From NCBI GenBank assembly GCA_014871385.1, contig CM026429.1:1090554-1154553 (forward strand): 64,000 nt of DNA, given 5' to 3'. The notes below the pieces were generated by a model. It searched no databases and was not told the DNA's origin. It worked only from the letters and a program-made list of their open reading frames with translations. A program made the position numbers and the translations under genes. Numbering within the stretch: the stretch's first letter is position 1; each line of letters starts with the position of its first letter. This DNA comes from Ceratodon purpureus. Lineage: Eukaryota > Streptophyta > Bryopsida > Pseudoditrichales > Ditrichaceae. Shown here in pieces: positions 22,649 to 32,590 of the stretch.

Positions 22649-22881
22649 GTTGAGTTTTGTTTCGAGATTGATGACCAGATATACCGTGTTTAGGGTTTAG
22701 GGTGCGTGTTCAAGTGCGTGCTTGGTATGGCAGGAATTGCAAATTTGAACTGACTGCCGGTGCCTGGTTCATTAATGGCCTGTGAGAGCCTCTTTCCAAC
22801 AGTCTGATTCTTCCCTCAATCAGCAGTCTATGTTTGCAGCTAAGATAATTCACTTCTAAACTGGTACCTGGTACGTTCTAG

Positions 22882-23117
22882 GGGTCTTGATTACCAAGGC
22901 ATGCGTGGTCAACTGGGTGACAGCGTAGCAGCTTTGCAGCATCTTCAATTACTGTGAGCAACTCTTTGTCAGAATTGTTTCACTTTTGCTGCTGTCAGGA
23001 GGATTTTAAGCCTGTTGTTAATGTTTATGATTTGCCGTTGCAGAAATATGAGCAATGATTTTGCTGACCGGAGCTATACCCGACGCAATTGGCAATCTTT
23101 CTATCGTAACAAGGACT
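22882..23117 (+). pseudogene. LRR receptor-like pseudogene fragment (two LRR exons)
   Basis: Exon 22882-22953 is exactly 72 bp, the size of the one-repeat exons of plant LRR receptor kinases, and reads GMRGQLGDSVAALQHLQLL. The next exon 23044-23117 is 74 bp: it starts in phase as NMSNDF but the LRR core ILLTGAIPDAIGNLSIV is in another frame, so a 2-bp shift broke it. Splice borders (TAG/GT, CAG/GT) persist. No kinase region was found downstream. Confidence 0.65.
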
Positions 23118-23799
23118 GTGAGTTCGTTTTTCCACCCCGGTCCTCTGTTATGGTACACTTGCAGGATATGGTCATGAACCGATAATTATCCAGCTTTTTC
23201 CAAACTTTTGGTATTCTATTCGAATAATCCAATTCAATCTCAATGTTGTAGTACCGCATGCACGGTTGCGAATTAAATAGCTGTGGCTGACATGCGTTCG
23301 GATTGCATCTATTTCGGGGAGATTTTTCTATCGGTGGTTTGATATGTCAATTTGATTGGCGTTTGTTGAATGTAGGAAGATAAAGATGTCGGGACAGCAG
23401 ACGGGCGCTCGGGTGCTCGTGACAGCATGGTTGCTCATTTATTGCAACAGGAGCCAGTATTTGTTTGCAGCGCAAGCTAGCCCGAAGGTGGTTGCCGTGT
23501 GAAGTTTTGCTTTTCATACTCGGATAGATTCTCACTAGATTTTCCAGTTTTCAAAAATTTCCTTCATATTTGTTTGTGTCAAATTACTCACAGGCATTGT
23601 AGTAACTTCATTTACTCCTGCAAATTCTATGACTCCGTTGATGAGGGTTAGGTTTCAGCCTCCCTTGTATTCTTTTCATCGGATGGACTATTCACTGAAT
23701 ACACTCCTGTCACTTGTAATTTTTGGCCGACAAATTATAAGAAAGTGTGTCGTGTTTTTGTCTGATGATTGATTCTACTACTTGGTTATTTCTGTAAAT
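23118..23799 (+). other. Downstream of LRR fragment, no confident exon
   Basis: A GT-rich/AT intron-like stretch, then a short GC-rich block (23376-23500) after a TGTAG acceptor-like site. It may be another decayed exon of the same pseudogene but has no recognisable motif. Confidence 0.3.
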
Positions 23800-24400
23800 A
23801 AATATTGTAATACGCCGCAGAGATTTTTGTGTTTTATCGGTGTTGGGAAATCCCACCTGCATCGCGCAGTGTGCCATGGTACCGTGTACACTGAGTTCTC
23901 GGAGTTGTTGGAAAGCCTACCTTTACATCGCGTACTGGGGTCTAGTACTTCAATCTTGGACCGTTTAACAAATCCTTCTGCTTCTTGTATTACGATGTTT
24001 ATTTCCATTACATTTTGCTATTTTTCCACTCGCTATTCGCTGGCACGGATCACACCGTTTAAAATGTCCGTGGGCATCTTTAGAATGTAGCATTTTTTTT
24101 TTAGTTTTTTTTTTTTTTTTTTTTTTAAATTTTGGGGGGGGGCTTAAAGCATGCTTTAAAGCCGTGGAAATGGAGGTTTCAGACTTAAGGATGCGGAAGA
24201 CTGGATTTCCCGTTCCGCGGATGCGGTGATCGGGTCCCGTTGCAAAGGGACCGTCACCTCCGTAGGTGAAGGGTGCTCCGTAGGAGGCCAATGGAACAAG
24301 GAGAGTGGATTTCCGTTACACAGTTGTGGTGAGCTGGTCCCGTAGGAGAGGGTTCAGTCACCTCCGTAGGTGCAAGGAGCTCCGTAGGAGGCCCCCGTAC
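23800..24400 (+). repeat. Dispersed repeat, contiguous copy of 6045-6260 plus 7570-7960
   Basis: Both blocks are joined here with only a T-rich tract (24090-24126) inserted. The internal CTCCGTAGGAGGC and AAAGGCCAATTC units continue after the MITE to 24790. Confidence 0.8.
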
Positions 24401-24402
24401 TA

Positions 24403-24613
24403 TGGTTGAGGCACCTAAAACCACCAGCGCACCCAATTCCACCAACATCTATTGATGGCCTACACTATGGGATGAGAATGTTCCCATGGAGCTCATGTGT
24501 ATATGTAAAACGCTAAGTCATGTACCCTTGGATTACATTCTTATTATAAAATGAATCTTCAGTGTACATTCTGGTGGAATTGGGTGCGCTGGTGGTTTTG
24601 GGTGCCTCAACCA
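24403..24613. mobile_element. Stowaway-like MITE copy 2, 211 bp, TSD TA
   Basis: Same ends as copy 1 and over 90 percent similar, with a 9-bp internal length difference. TA at 24401-24402 and 24614-24615. It sits in CCCCCGTAC-TA-AAGGCCAATTC, whose empty form is present at about 7895-7915. Confidence 0.93.
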
Positions 24614-24779
24614 TAAAGGCCAATTCAACACGCAGGGTCCATCACCCCCGTAGGTGCAAGGTGCTCCGTAGGAGGCCCCCGTACTAAAGGCCAATTCTAC
24701 ACGGAGGGTCCGTCACCCCCGTAGGTGCAAGGTGCTCCGTGGGAGGCCCCCGTACTAAAGGCCAATTCGACACGGACGA

Positions 24780-24965
24780 CCGGAGTGCGGACCAGGGGTC
24801 GGACGGGGTGGACCATGGGGCGGACGGGGTGGACCATGGGGCGGACGGGGTGGACCATGGGGCGGACGGGGCAGACCATGGGTGGGAGTGCGGCGGACCA
24901 GGGGTTGGACGGGGCGGACCATGGGTCGGACGGTGCAGACCACGCGTCGGACGGGGCGGACGTGT
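24780..24965. repeat. GC-rich minisatellite (GGACGGGGTGGACCATGGGGC), ~20-22 bp period
   Basis: Seven or more units of GGTCGGACGGGGCGGACCATG type; belongs to the family at 6420. Confidence 0.85.
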
Positions 24966-25980
24966 GTGTCCCAATATGTTTAACATACCGAAATTGTTTT
25001 CATGAATGCCCCACAGTCCCACGGAGAAATCCGTTTGTCTATTCTCTTTGTCCATTTCCTCTACTGGAAAATACGGAGTTGCCTTTCCATAATTGATTTC
25101 ATATTTTTCGGTGCAACCCTGAGTACTCATGCTTTCAAAAGGAGCTCCTCAATATAGACTGATAACCTTGGATTATATCCAACCTCTTGTATTGATATGT
25201 TCGTATCAGAGAGTAGCTACTGTGGCAGCATCCTCATTCTTTATTACAGAACCCAAAACCCATTTTCTCAGACGGGTAGAAAGAATTCTAGAATCGAGAG
25301 AGAATTGCATGAGATTCACAGAACACAAGGTTGCGGTAGTCCTCAAAAGAGCGTGTCAAATCTGGATGCACCGATTGATTGGCCGCGGTTTACGGAAGCA
25401 GGCTAATACGAACGGGTTCACCCCCAAAACCCTACAACCGCAAGAAAGGCTCGAGAGAATTGGACATTGGACAAAATGGAGGTGTGTCCAAAATACATGG
25501 AATGCAGTGCATTCCGGGAACGTCTACCTACAGGTAGACGCGACAGGAATGCACTCTATTTGGTGTCTTTTGGACAAGAAAACACGAGGTACACCCAAAA
25601 AATCCAAAACTTTAGTGAGGAGGAAGTAGCAGACGTGTATTGTACCAATGGAAAGAGGATGAAAACGCGTACGCGATGGAGCCAAGAAATTCCAGAATCG
25701 GGCAAGAATTGCAAACGATGTGGCTTGCGGAAAATGTTCGCAGCGTGCAAAAAGAGCGACCAAACAGAGGGCTGTAGAAATCGATTGGTGAGGAATTTAG
25801 AGGACGGGCATTACAGTTTTGAGATCAGCGCAAAAGATTCAGTCAGGATAGGCTCAAGAAGATCGTGAATCGGACGAAATTTGGAAAAAATGACGTGCAT
25901 TCGCAAAGGGAGTGTTGCACCGGTGTTTCTCTTTTTTGTTGGAGGTGTGTCCAAAAACACCGAATGCACTGCAGAGGAGG
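24966..25980 (+). mobile_element. Possible degraded LTR retroelement segment
   Basis: TTCGTATCAGAGAGTAGC at about 25200 resembles a methionine-initiator-tRNA primer site region (TGGTATCAGAGC), preceded by LTR-like ACCTCTTGTATTGATATG. Downstream an open frame to 25629 lacks recognisable gag or pol motifs. 25650-25980 is shared with 15250-15560. A small perfect hairpin CGTCTACCTACAGGTAGACG lies at about 25524. Confidence 0.3.
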
Positions 25981-26075
25981 CTTCCATGGTCACACAGGTG
26001 TAGGTGAGTGGAATCTCCTGGTTACACTCGTGTGACCTTGCGAAATAGCTAGAACCAAGCAGAATCTTCCAGTTA
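25981..26075. repeat. Satellite fragment left of the CACTA-like element
   Basis: Two to three diverged monomers (GGTTACACTCGTGTGACC), continuing at 26657 after the insertion. Confidence 0.7.
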
Positions 26076-26656
26076 CACTACACCAAATTTGATAATTAGT
26101 GTTGGATACACTAATTTTCGACCATAACACTAATTCTAATTTTTTAAGTTAATGTTAGATCAGTAAATGACAATTCTGACACTATATTAGCTCTTAAGAA
26201 AAAAATTTAGGCACTTCAACATTTTACAAGAGTACATTTTTGTGTTGGATGGAACCAAAATGTAGAAATTGGATAGAAGATTGAAATTAATGATTGTGTA
26301 TGTACATATGGAAATTGAAGAAAAACAATAATATTTACGGATTGCTAAATATAGAAACACTCTAAATATAGCAGCAGTCTGAATATACTTTGTCATGCTG
26401 AAACTTTGGTTTATTTTATTTATTTTATTTTTTTTGGCGTGTCCGGAGGACACGGGTACGTACTAGTAAAACACTAATAAAATATTTAAAAAATTAATAA
26501 AATGAATAAAATATTTAAAAATTAATGAAATGTTAAAATATGGATACTTATTATTATTATGCAACATTAAATTTACATTGAATGAAAATTAGAGTTGGAA
26601 GGTAAGTTGAAGGGACAACATCAAATATCATCCTACACTAATTATCAAATCTAGTG
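26076..26656. mobile_element. CACTA-like non-autonomous element, 581 bp, AT-rich
   Basis: Left end CACTACACC then AAATTTGATAATTAGTGTTG; right end reverse complement CACTAGATTTGATAATTAGT. Subterminal ACACTAATT motifs repeat, as usual in CACTA elements. The flanking trinucleotides (TTA and TAC) do not match, so the duplication has changed or the true border is off by a base or two. Confidence 0.6.
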
Positions 26657-26880
26657 TACTGTAACTGAGTGCAATATCTTGGTAACACCGGTGTATTCCA
26701 ACCAAAATCCATGGTCACACTGGTGTATTCCAGCCAAATTCCATGGATACACCGGTGTAACCAAGCCAAATTCCGTGATAACACCGGTGTAACCAAGCCA
26801 AACTCTATGATAAACACCAAAGTAGGTCAATAGAGCCTCCTGGGTATACGCGTGATATAACCCGGAAGCACCTAAACCGA
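26657..26880. repeat. Satellite fragment right of the CACTA-like element
   Basis: About six monomers with ACACCGGTGTAACCAAGCC. Confidence 0.85.
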
Positions 26881-27487
26881 ATTATTGAGAACTAGATGAA
26901 CTAGATGAAATAAGACGAGGGGCATTATTAAAGAACGGAGGCTATTCAAAAACGGAGGAAAAGCTATTATGATAGTGAATTATAAAGCCAAATACATTCG
27001 AAGTAAATGATTGGGTTTTACTTTATGATAGCCGTTATATGAAGTTCCCATGAAAATGTCAATTCCGCTGGCTAGGTCCTTGTAAAGTAACGGAAGTATT
27101 TCCCAACGGATCAGTGCAATTGGCAGATGTTAGAGGAAATTTATTTGTTACCAGAATTAGTGGAAATCGGTTGGAAAAAGTACTACACTTGACGGATAAT
27201 ACCCGACGGACGGGTATAGAGTCGGAACGGGGGAGGGTTAACCCCTGAAGGAGAAATCGACCCTGACAGGGTCGATTTGGGTCTGGGCAGCCTCTGAATT
27301 ACTAAATTTAGATTTCATGAAGTTGTAACTTTGGCAGATCGTAGAGTTTCCCCATACCTTTCCGGAAAGTCATTTCATGCTTCAAAATTCCTCATACTTT
27401 AGGAGATATTCACAGTCAAAGTTTGAAAACACTATCTGAAAGCTGCCCAAAATTGCCCAAACTGCGGTATATGCTCATTTATTCTCA
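26881..27487. other. Gene-free stretch
   Basis: Low-similarity sequence with a short hairpin TCGACCCTGACAGGGTCGA (27268-27286). It may extend the left end of the following element. Confidence 0.35.
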
Positions 27488-27879
27488 AAATCTGCCCAAA
27501 ATCAATTAGATCGCAGAAACTTTGGAAACTCACCAAGATTTGAGATTTTTGCTTTTTTTCGAGTTTTTGTTTTTTGTGCGTGCAATTAAGGTTTTGAGGC
27601 ATGATCCCACCGTTCGGATTTCCGATCCAAAAAATATTTCACATGACTTTTCTATTGTCAAAGACCGGCCTTTGTATTTGAATTTCAGCATACCCCCATG
27701 TGAAAAAGCAAGCATTTCTATAGGTTTTGTAGGTCCTATGAGGGTAAAAATTGCGTAGACATATTCCTGACTCACCCAAGAACAGGAATTTGGAGAGCCT
27801 CAAATCAAATTTACTCCAAAAAAGTGGTTATTTTGGCCCTCAAAACATTGCTTTCCCTTTTCTCAACAAGGGAAAAAAA

Positions 27880-27919
<40 letters not shown>

Positions 27920-28500
27920 CCAGCTTTGAACGTTATGATCTCACAAACGGTGAGGAATTTGAGTTCAAGCATTGGCATACATGATCTTGTACAAGTTATG
28001 TACTGGATCCTACGGTATATACTTCAAAATACTTCATAAAATGAAAAAATCTCACCTTGCATTGAAAGAGGGCAGTTTTGAGGGTAAAGCTTGCAAATAG
28101 TTTGATTCTCCTTTAGGGGCTAAAAAGAAACGGAAACAGTTCTAAAGTAAATTGGAAATTTAAAAAGGTTAAAGATACAAGGCAAAAAGGAAAAGGAAAA
28201 ACACGGACGCGAAGTGACGGCGCAGTAATGATGGAAAGGACAGAAAGGACAGTTAACCCATCGTGGGGGATTCAGGAATTGATGTTTTGAAAATGAAGGG
28301 ATTGAAGCTAGGTATGGCAATGGGCTGGGAGAGGTGGCAGCCTTTGCGAAGCTGAGTGTAGCAAATGTGATGCGAGCTTACACAAATTAGAGCGTTCAAT
28401 TTCTTCAGCAATTGCGTGTTGAGAGAAACGGTCAGTGAAGCGATTGTCGTGCGCGAAGGAGTTAGAGGTTTCGGTGGCGCGAGTGAGAAGTTGAGCGAAA

Positions 28501-29445
28501 ATGGCGAAACGGCAGGGTAAGAGAGCGGCGGCGACACCGCTTACGCGTAAGGCGAAGAAGCAGCGAGTTTATAGGGACGTGCCAGATCTTACCGAAGTCG
28601 CTTTTACGGCAATAGAGCCCATGAATGTCGAGATGCTTCGCAAGAGTCCGGCGAAGGATAATTTGAGGCTGGCGGAAGTCTACGGGTTTTTGAACTTTTC
28701 GACAAACCTGCCGGAGTTGGACATCGGGTTGGTGAGCAAGTTTTTGATGGGTTACAACATCAACGACGGGAGCAGTGTGGTGGACGGAAGGCGTATTTTG
28801 CTAACGGAGTCGCTGTTGAACAAGGCGCTGTATCTCCCGATCAGCGAGTTAGGAGTGGGTGACGCTAAGCCGCCTCCAGATTTCAATCCAGCGGAGTACT
28901 TCAAAACGGGGTTAGATGCCTTGGAAGAAAAACAGGGTTGGAAGACTGCTGAAGCCATCCGCCCTGGATTGGTAGAATGGATGCGTTTCGCCCAGAAACG
29001 GTTAGTTTTGGGAGTGCATGCCACATACTTGGCGCAAAAATATTTGTATGCAGTCACGCAGACCTTCAACGGAATGAAGTTCAACTGGGCGTTATTCGTG
29101 GTGGAACGGATTTACCACGAGTTGCAGAAAAAGAGGTTTAAGGGGAGGTTTGGTACCCTCTTGGGCGCGAGTTACATCTCCGTAGCGGTTAGGTATCAGC
29201 TGAACCAGCCGTTAACGGAATCAGACGAAGAAATGGCGGCGGAACGGGAGACACCGACACCAACGGAGAAGGAAGCGGCTCCGATAGAGCTGCAAGACCC
29301 GTCGGAAGGGGAACCGGAACCAGCAAGGAAGACGACGCAACAGTATGCAAGGTTGCGGAAGATGAAGCAGACGGTGGAGGCAAATGGCCCAGCAGTCGAG
29401 AGGAGGCACACGAATCGGCGACGGAATATCACCGGGACCGTTTGA
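28501..29445 (+). CDS. Plant transposon-type protein ORF 1 (retroelement gag-like region)
   Basis: A 314-codon ATG frame. The N-terminus is basic (AKRQGKRAAATPLTRKAKKQ). Residues about 90-230 (DGRRILLTESLLNKALYLPI, then WMRFAQKRLVLGVHATYLA) resemble the conserved region of proteins annotated in plants as putative transposon proteins upstream of gypsy-type polyproteins. The tail is Glu/Pro-rich. It overlaps the next ORF by 62 bp in another frame, so either a +1 shift or a mutation separates them. GC content is higher than in its AT-rich surroundings. Confidence 0.6.
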   Translation: MAKRQGKRAAATPLTRKAKKQRVYRDVPDLTEVAFTAIEPMNVEMLRKSPAKDNLRLAEVYGFLNFSTNLPELDIGLVSKFLMGYNINDGSSVVDGRRILLTESLLNKALYLPISELGVGDAKPPPDFNPAEYFKTGLDALEEKQGWKTAEAIRPGLVEWMRFAQKRLVLGVHATYLAQKYLYAVTQTFNGMKFNWALFVVERIYHELQKKRFKGRFGTLLGASYISVAVRYQLNQPLTESDEEMAAERETPTPTEKEAAPIELQDPSEGEPEPARKTTQQYARLRKMKQTVEANGPAVERRHTNRRRNITGTV

Positions 29446-30250
29446 GCAAAAGGTGGGGGGAGGTTCGGATTCTAAACCGTCAGTTTCGGAGGAGGCGATG
29501 AGGGTGGCAGAAGCACTTCACCAAGCCGCGAAGAAGCCAGGGAAGTTCAAACAACATGTTATGATAGGATTGGAGCAAGTAATGGAATGGGTCTCGAGCC
29601 ACGAGGAGGAGCCGGATCAGTCGGCCGAATTAGCGGATCTCCGAAAGAGGTCGAAACAGATGCAGGACGAGTATTTTCTGATGACTAAGGCGATGGCGAA
29701 ACTCAAGAAGGAGAAGGAGGAGGCAGAAAAGGAGAGAGATCTCCAAGCTGGGGAGGTCAAACGGGAACAAGACCGGAATGCAATTGCCCATCGGACATGG
29801 GAAGATGATAAGAAGAGGTTGGAAGATCGGATGGCGGATGAGAAGAAGAGCTTGGAGGATCGGATGAAGGCAAGTCAGGTCGAGCATCAAGAGATCAAGG
29901 ATGACTTGGATAATCAGCTGAGCACGGCCCTCCGTGAGAACTTGAAGCTTCGCGATACCGTCAGGGGACGGGAAAATGAACTGAGGCAGTTGGAACTGGC
30001 AAAACCCAAGGAGAAATCTGTTGTGAGTGTCGGTGTGCAGACTGAGTCATTGGGGAGTGCAGAATTGGATGCTGCAGCTCTCAGGCGCCGCATTGGGCAA
30101 GTCGAGGAGCTACTTGCGTCCCTTGGGCGATATAATCAAGAGCTGTTGGAGAAGTACGAGCCCGAAAGTGAATCTTCAGACGATGAGGAAGAGGATACGG
30201 GTGACGCTGATTCAGAGGAAGGAGAGAAAGAGCGGGCGGTAGTAATGTAG
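29384..30250 (+). CDS. Coiled-coil protein ORF 2, likely continuation of ORF 1
   Basis: 288 codons. A long coiled coil spans about residues 75-200 (heptads in KAMAKLKKEKEEAEKERDL and EKKSLEDRMKASQVEHQEIK), followed by a highly acidic C-terminus (SESSDDEEEDTGDADSEEGE). No enzyme motif. Such coiled coils commonly follow the N-terminal region in plant transposon-type proteins. Probably one ancestral reading with ORF 1 and ORF 3. Confidence 0.55.
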   Translation: MAQQSRGGTRIGDGISPGPFEQKVGGGSDSKPSVSEEAMRVAEALHQAAKKPGKFKQHVMIGLEQVMEWVSSHEEEPDQSAELADLRKRSKQMQDEYFLMTKAMAKLKKEKEEAEKERDLQAGEVKREQDRNAIAHRTWEDDKKRLEDRMADEKKSLEDRMKASQVEHQEIKDDLDNQLSTALRENLKLRDTVRGRENELRQLELAKPKEKSVVSVGVQTESLGSAELDAAALRRRIGQVEELLASLGRYNQELLEKYEPESESSDDEEEDTGDADSEEGEKERAVVM

Positions 30251-30252
30251 TA

Positions 30253-30774
30253 TTGGACCAGGCACCAGCAAGAAAGGTGGGCGACCGAGGGGAAAAGGGG
30301 AAGGCTGTTGATTACAAGGAAACGGGATCGGATGTGATAGCACCAACGGATTCTCCTTCGCCTGGTACGACATCAACGGGGATGAAGAGAGTAGTAGAAG
30401 CCACCGCGGCGACGGGGAGTTTGGGGTTGGTTTCGGGGGTGCAGAATCCAGATATACCCAAAGAATCAGAAGGCGATGATCGGATGGATGCAATTGATTC
30501 GACCCCGATCCAGGATTTAGCAACAGAGGCAACAGTTGCAGTAGTCGAGCCCACGGTAACCCCTACGACGGAGTCAGCGCGGATGGCAGACCAGAATCCA
30601 AGTTCGGCAGCAGTAGCAACAGAGGGGGAGTTGACACCAGTGGTAGCACCCGTAGCAGTAGAGCAGGCAGTAACGGAGACGCCAGTACAGGAAGAGGAAG
30701 TAGAATTAGTGGCCGTCCGGGCCAAAGATGGTGTTTTCGAAATTGTGTCACGGAATTGCGGGGACGCAATTTAG
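30253..30774 (+). CDS. Low-complexity ORF 3 (Ala/Thr/Val/Glu-rich)
   Basis: 173 codons, starting without an ATG directly after ORF 2's stop and returning to ORF 1's frame. Composition is disordered, ending VAVRAKDGVFEIVSRNCGDAI. Best read as the 3' part of a single broken long gene; no function visible. Confidence 0.4.
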   Translation: MDQAPARKVGDRGEKGKAVDYKETGSDVIAPTDSPSPGTTSTGMKRVVEATAATGSLGLVSGVQNPDIPKESEGDDRMDAIDSTPIQDLATEATVAVVEPTVTPTTESARMADQNPSSAAVATEGELTPVVAPVAVEQAVTETPVQEEEVELVAVRAKDGVFEIVSRNCGDAI

Positions 30775-30869
30775 AGGGAGTGGGGCTATGTAGAATGTGC
30801 TTTTCGAATACTCTTAAAACTGCCATTTTGTCAAGTGTTTTCCGTTTGTATGGATTAAGGAGTTAGAGT

Positions 30870-31300
30870 CAATTCAGGATCTGTTAAGTCAGTTAGCCCT
30901 AAGTCCGTTGCGCTACGGTTATTAAGCCAGTCCATGAAAGTCCGTCCTGGATGAGTCCGTTTCATGAGAAACTCAGTTGATATCCAATTCAGTTTCCGTT
31001 TTCGTCTTTGAGCAGTTCCAGTACGTCTAAGTCCGTTCAGGTCAATATCCGTCCCTTGTCTTTTTTCCATTCCGTTTTTTGAGTCAATGACCGTTTTAGG
31101 TTCATTTATCCGTTTTAAGTCCATTCAGTTTCTTGGGTTATGTTCCGTAGTGAAGTCCGTTCATGTCAGTTATCATTCCGTTCAGTGTTGAATGTACGTA
31201 TCCGTTCCTAGTTTTGTCACTTCCGTTGGTGTCAGTTTCTGTTCAATTCTATATAATTCCGTTCAGTCTAGAAGACACATACTTGGGTGGAAAGGCGGAT
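30870..31300. repeat. TCCGTT-rich region with a tRNA-like B-box
   Basis: Scattered AGTCCGTTCA and TCCGTTTT motifs about every 25-40 bp. Near 31295-31315 the minus strand has AGCGGTTCAAATCCGCCTT, which fits a pol III B box with a paired T-arm; no full tRNA can be folded, so a SINE or tRNA-like remnant is possible. Confidence 0.45.
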
Positions 31301-32009
31301 TTGAACCGCTGTCCCGAGGTAACCGTTCATGGGAGAGTGTACATAGCTTTTTGTTGGGTTTCATTGTCTTTTTTGTCAGACCATAAGGGATGGCAGGCCT
31401 ATATGGGATGGAAGTGGCTCCCTATTTTCTTACCTTTGTTGGTATGACTTAGAGAATAATTGTGTAATAATCGGTTCAGGAATCAATAAATACCATTAAT
31501 TGGATATTGAGATAACTTATGTGTATATGTTTGAATGCTTGATGAGAAAATTGAGCATTGATCCATTAAAACTACCTTCCAGGTGACATTTGCAACTTGA
31601 AAGCTTGATCACACGAATCCCTTACTAGTGTTCGAACTTTAGAGGGTGGAATCCGTTTCCGCTGAGATACTACTACACTTCTTCAATCTCATTTGTGCTC
31701 CAGTCCTCCTCAAAAGACAAAAGACTGCAGTATGTATTGCAGAGAGAAGTTCTGAAACATCCAAGCTTCCGCCTAATTTCTAGAGTAGTGAGATTTGCCA
31801 CACCGAGTTTGGGAGAAAAGTGAGCGAAAGATCGACTGGTGAGATATCAAACTCCGGTTGGGGTCTTATATACAGGTCAATTACACGCGGTCCGTTCATG
31901 TATCGCAATTTCGATGTGCTTGATGTTCGAGGTTTACTGATCTTGCTGGCGGTTGTTCACAAGAGGTTGGAAATCAGTGTGCATCTTCTGTTTAACCTCT
32001 TCAAACACA
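31301..32009. other. No gene seen between ORF 3 and the right inverted repeat
   Basis: Short frames only; probably element 3' sequence. Confidence 0.4.
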
Positions 32010-32590
32010 AGGCCTCAAAGCTGCCGAAAACCCTCAAAACTTGCCCTCTTCCAAATATGAGGTGAGAAAAATTTCAACCTTTCACGTGTTTCAAAATATG
32101 TAATCATAGGATCTAGTACCTAACTTGTATATGATTAGGTACATTAAATCTCAAATTTCGGTTCCTCATCATTTGTGAAATTGTAATTTCCACAGTCGAA
32201 AAAAATAAAGTAAAAAAGCAAAAATTCATTTGTTTTAGAATGGAAAATTAGTGTTTTGGGGGGTTATAAAAAACCATTTTTGAAAGTGAATATGAATGAA
32301 GGCTCTCCATTTTCTTCTTCCTAAGTGAATTGGGAATATGTTTATACAATCATTACCTCATAGGACCTGTAAAAGCATGATTTTCACATGGAGGTGTGCT
32401 GAAGTTCAAATACAAAGGGCGATTTTTGACGATAAAAATAGTGAAAACGTGTCTTAGCACGTTATTTTGGACCAAAAAAAATAAAATAATAATAATTAAA
32501 AAAAATAAATTGAAATAAGGTCTAATCTCAATCTTTGGTGAGTTATTGCAATTCCTTTTATTTTATTGGTTTTTGGGTAGGGCTCAAATT

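Larger units (their letters stand above)
27488..32590. mobile_element. ~5.1 kb element with ~600-bp diverged terminal inverted repeats
   Basis: 27488-28085 and the reverse complement of 32010-32590 align along their length: ACTCACCAA(A)GATT, GCCTTTGTATTTGAA, CCATGTGAAAA, GGTCCTATGAGG, GGAGAGCCT and AGAGGGCA(A)GTTTTGAGGG appear in the same order. Divergence is about 25-30 percent plus a long T tract at 27884-27919. Three ORFs lie between. No transposase was recognised, so it is probably a MULE-like non-autonomous carrier or an element whose enzyme is not recognisable. Exact outer ends and TSD were not found. Confidence 0.65.

Noticed and set aside
25129-25629. 166-codon frame as a gene
   Set aside because: No recognisable motif, and part of it lies in sequence repeated elsewhere; treated as retroelement debris.
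31295-31315. tRNA T-arm on the minus strand
   Set aside because: Only the T-arm can be formed; the other arms are missing.
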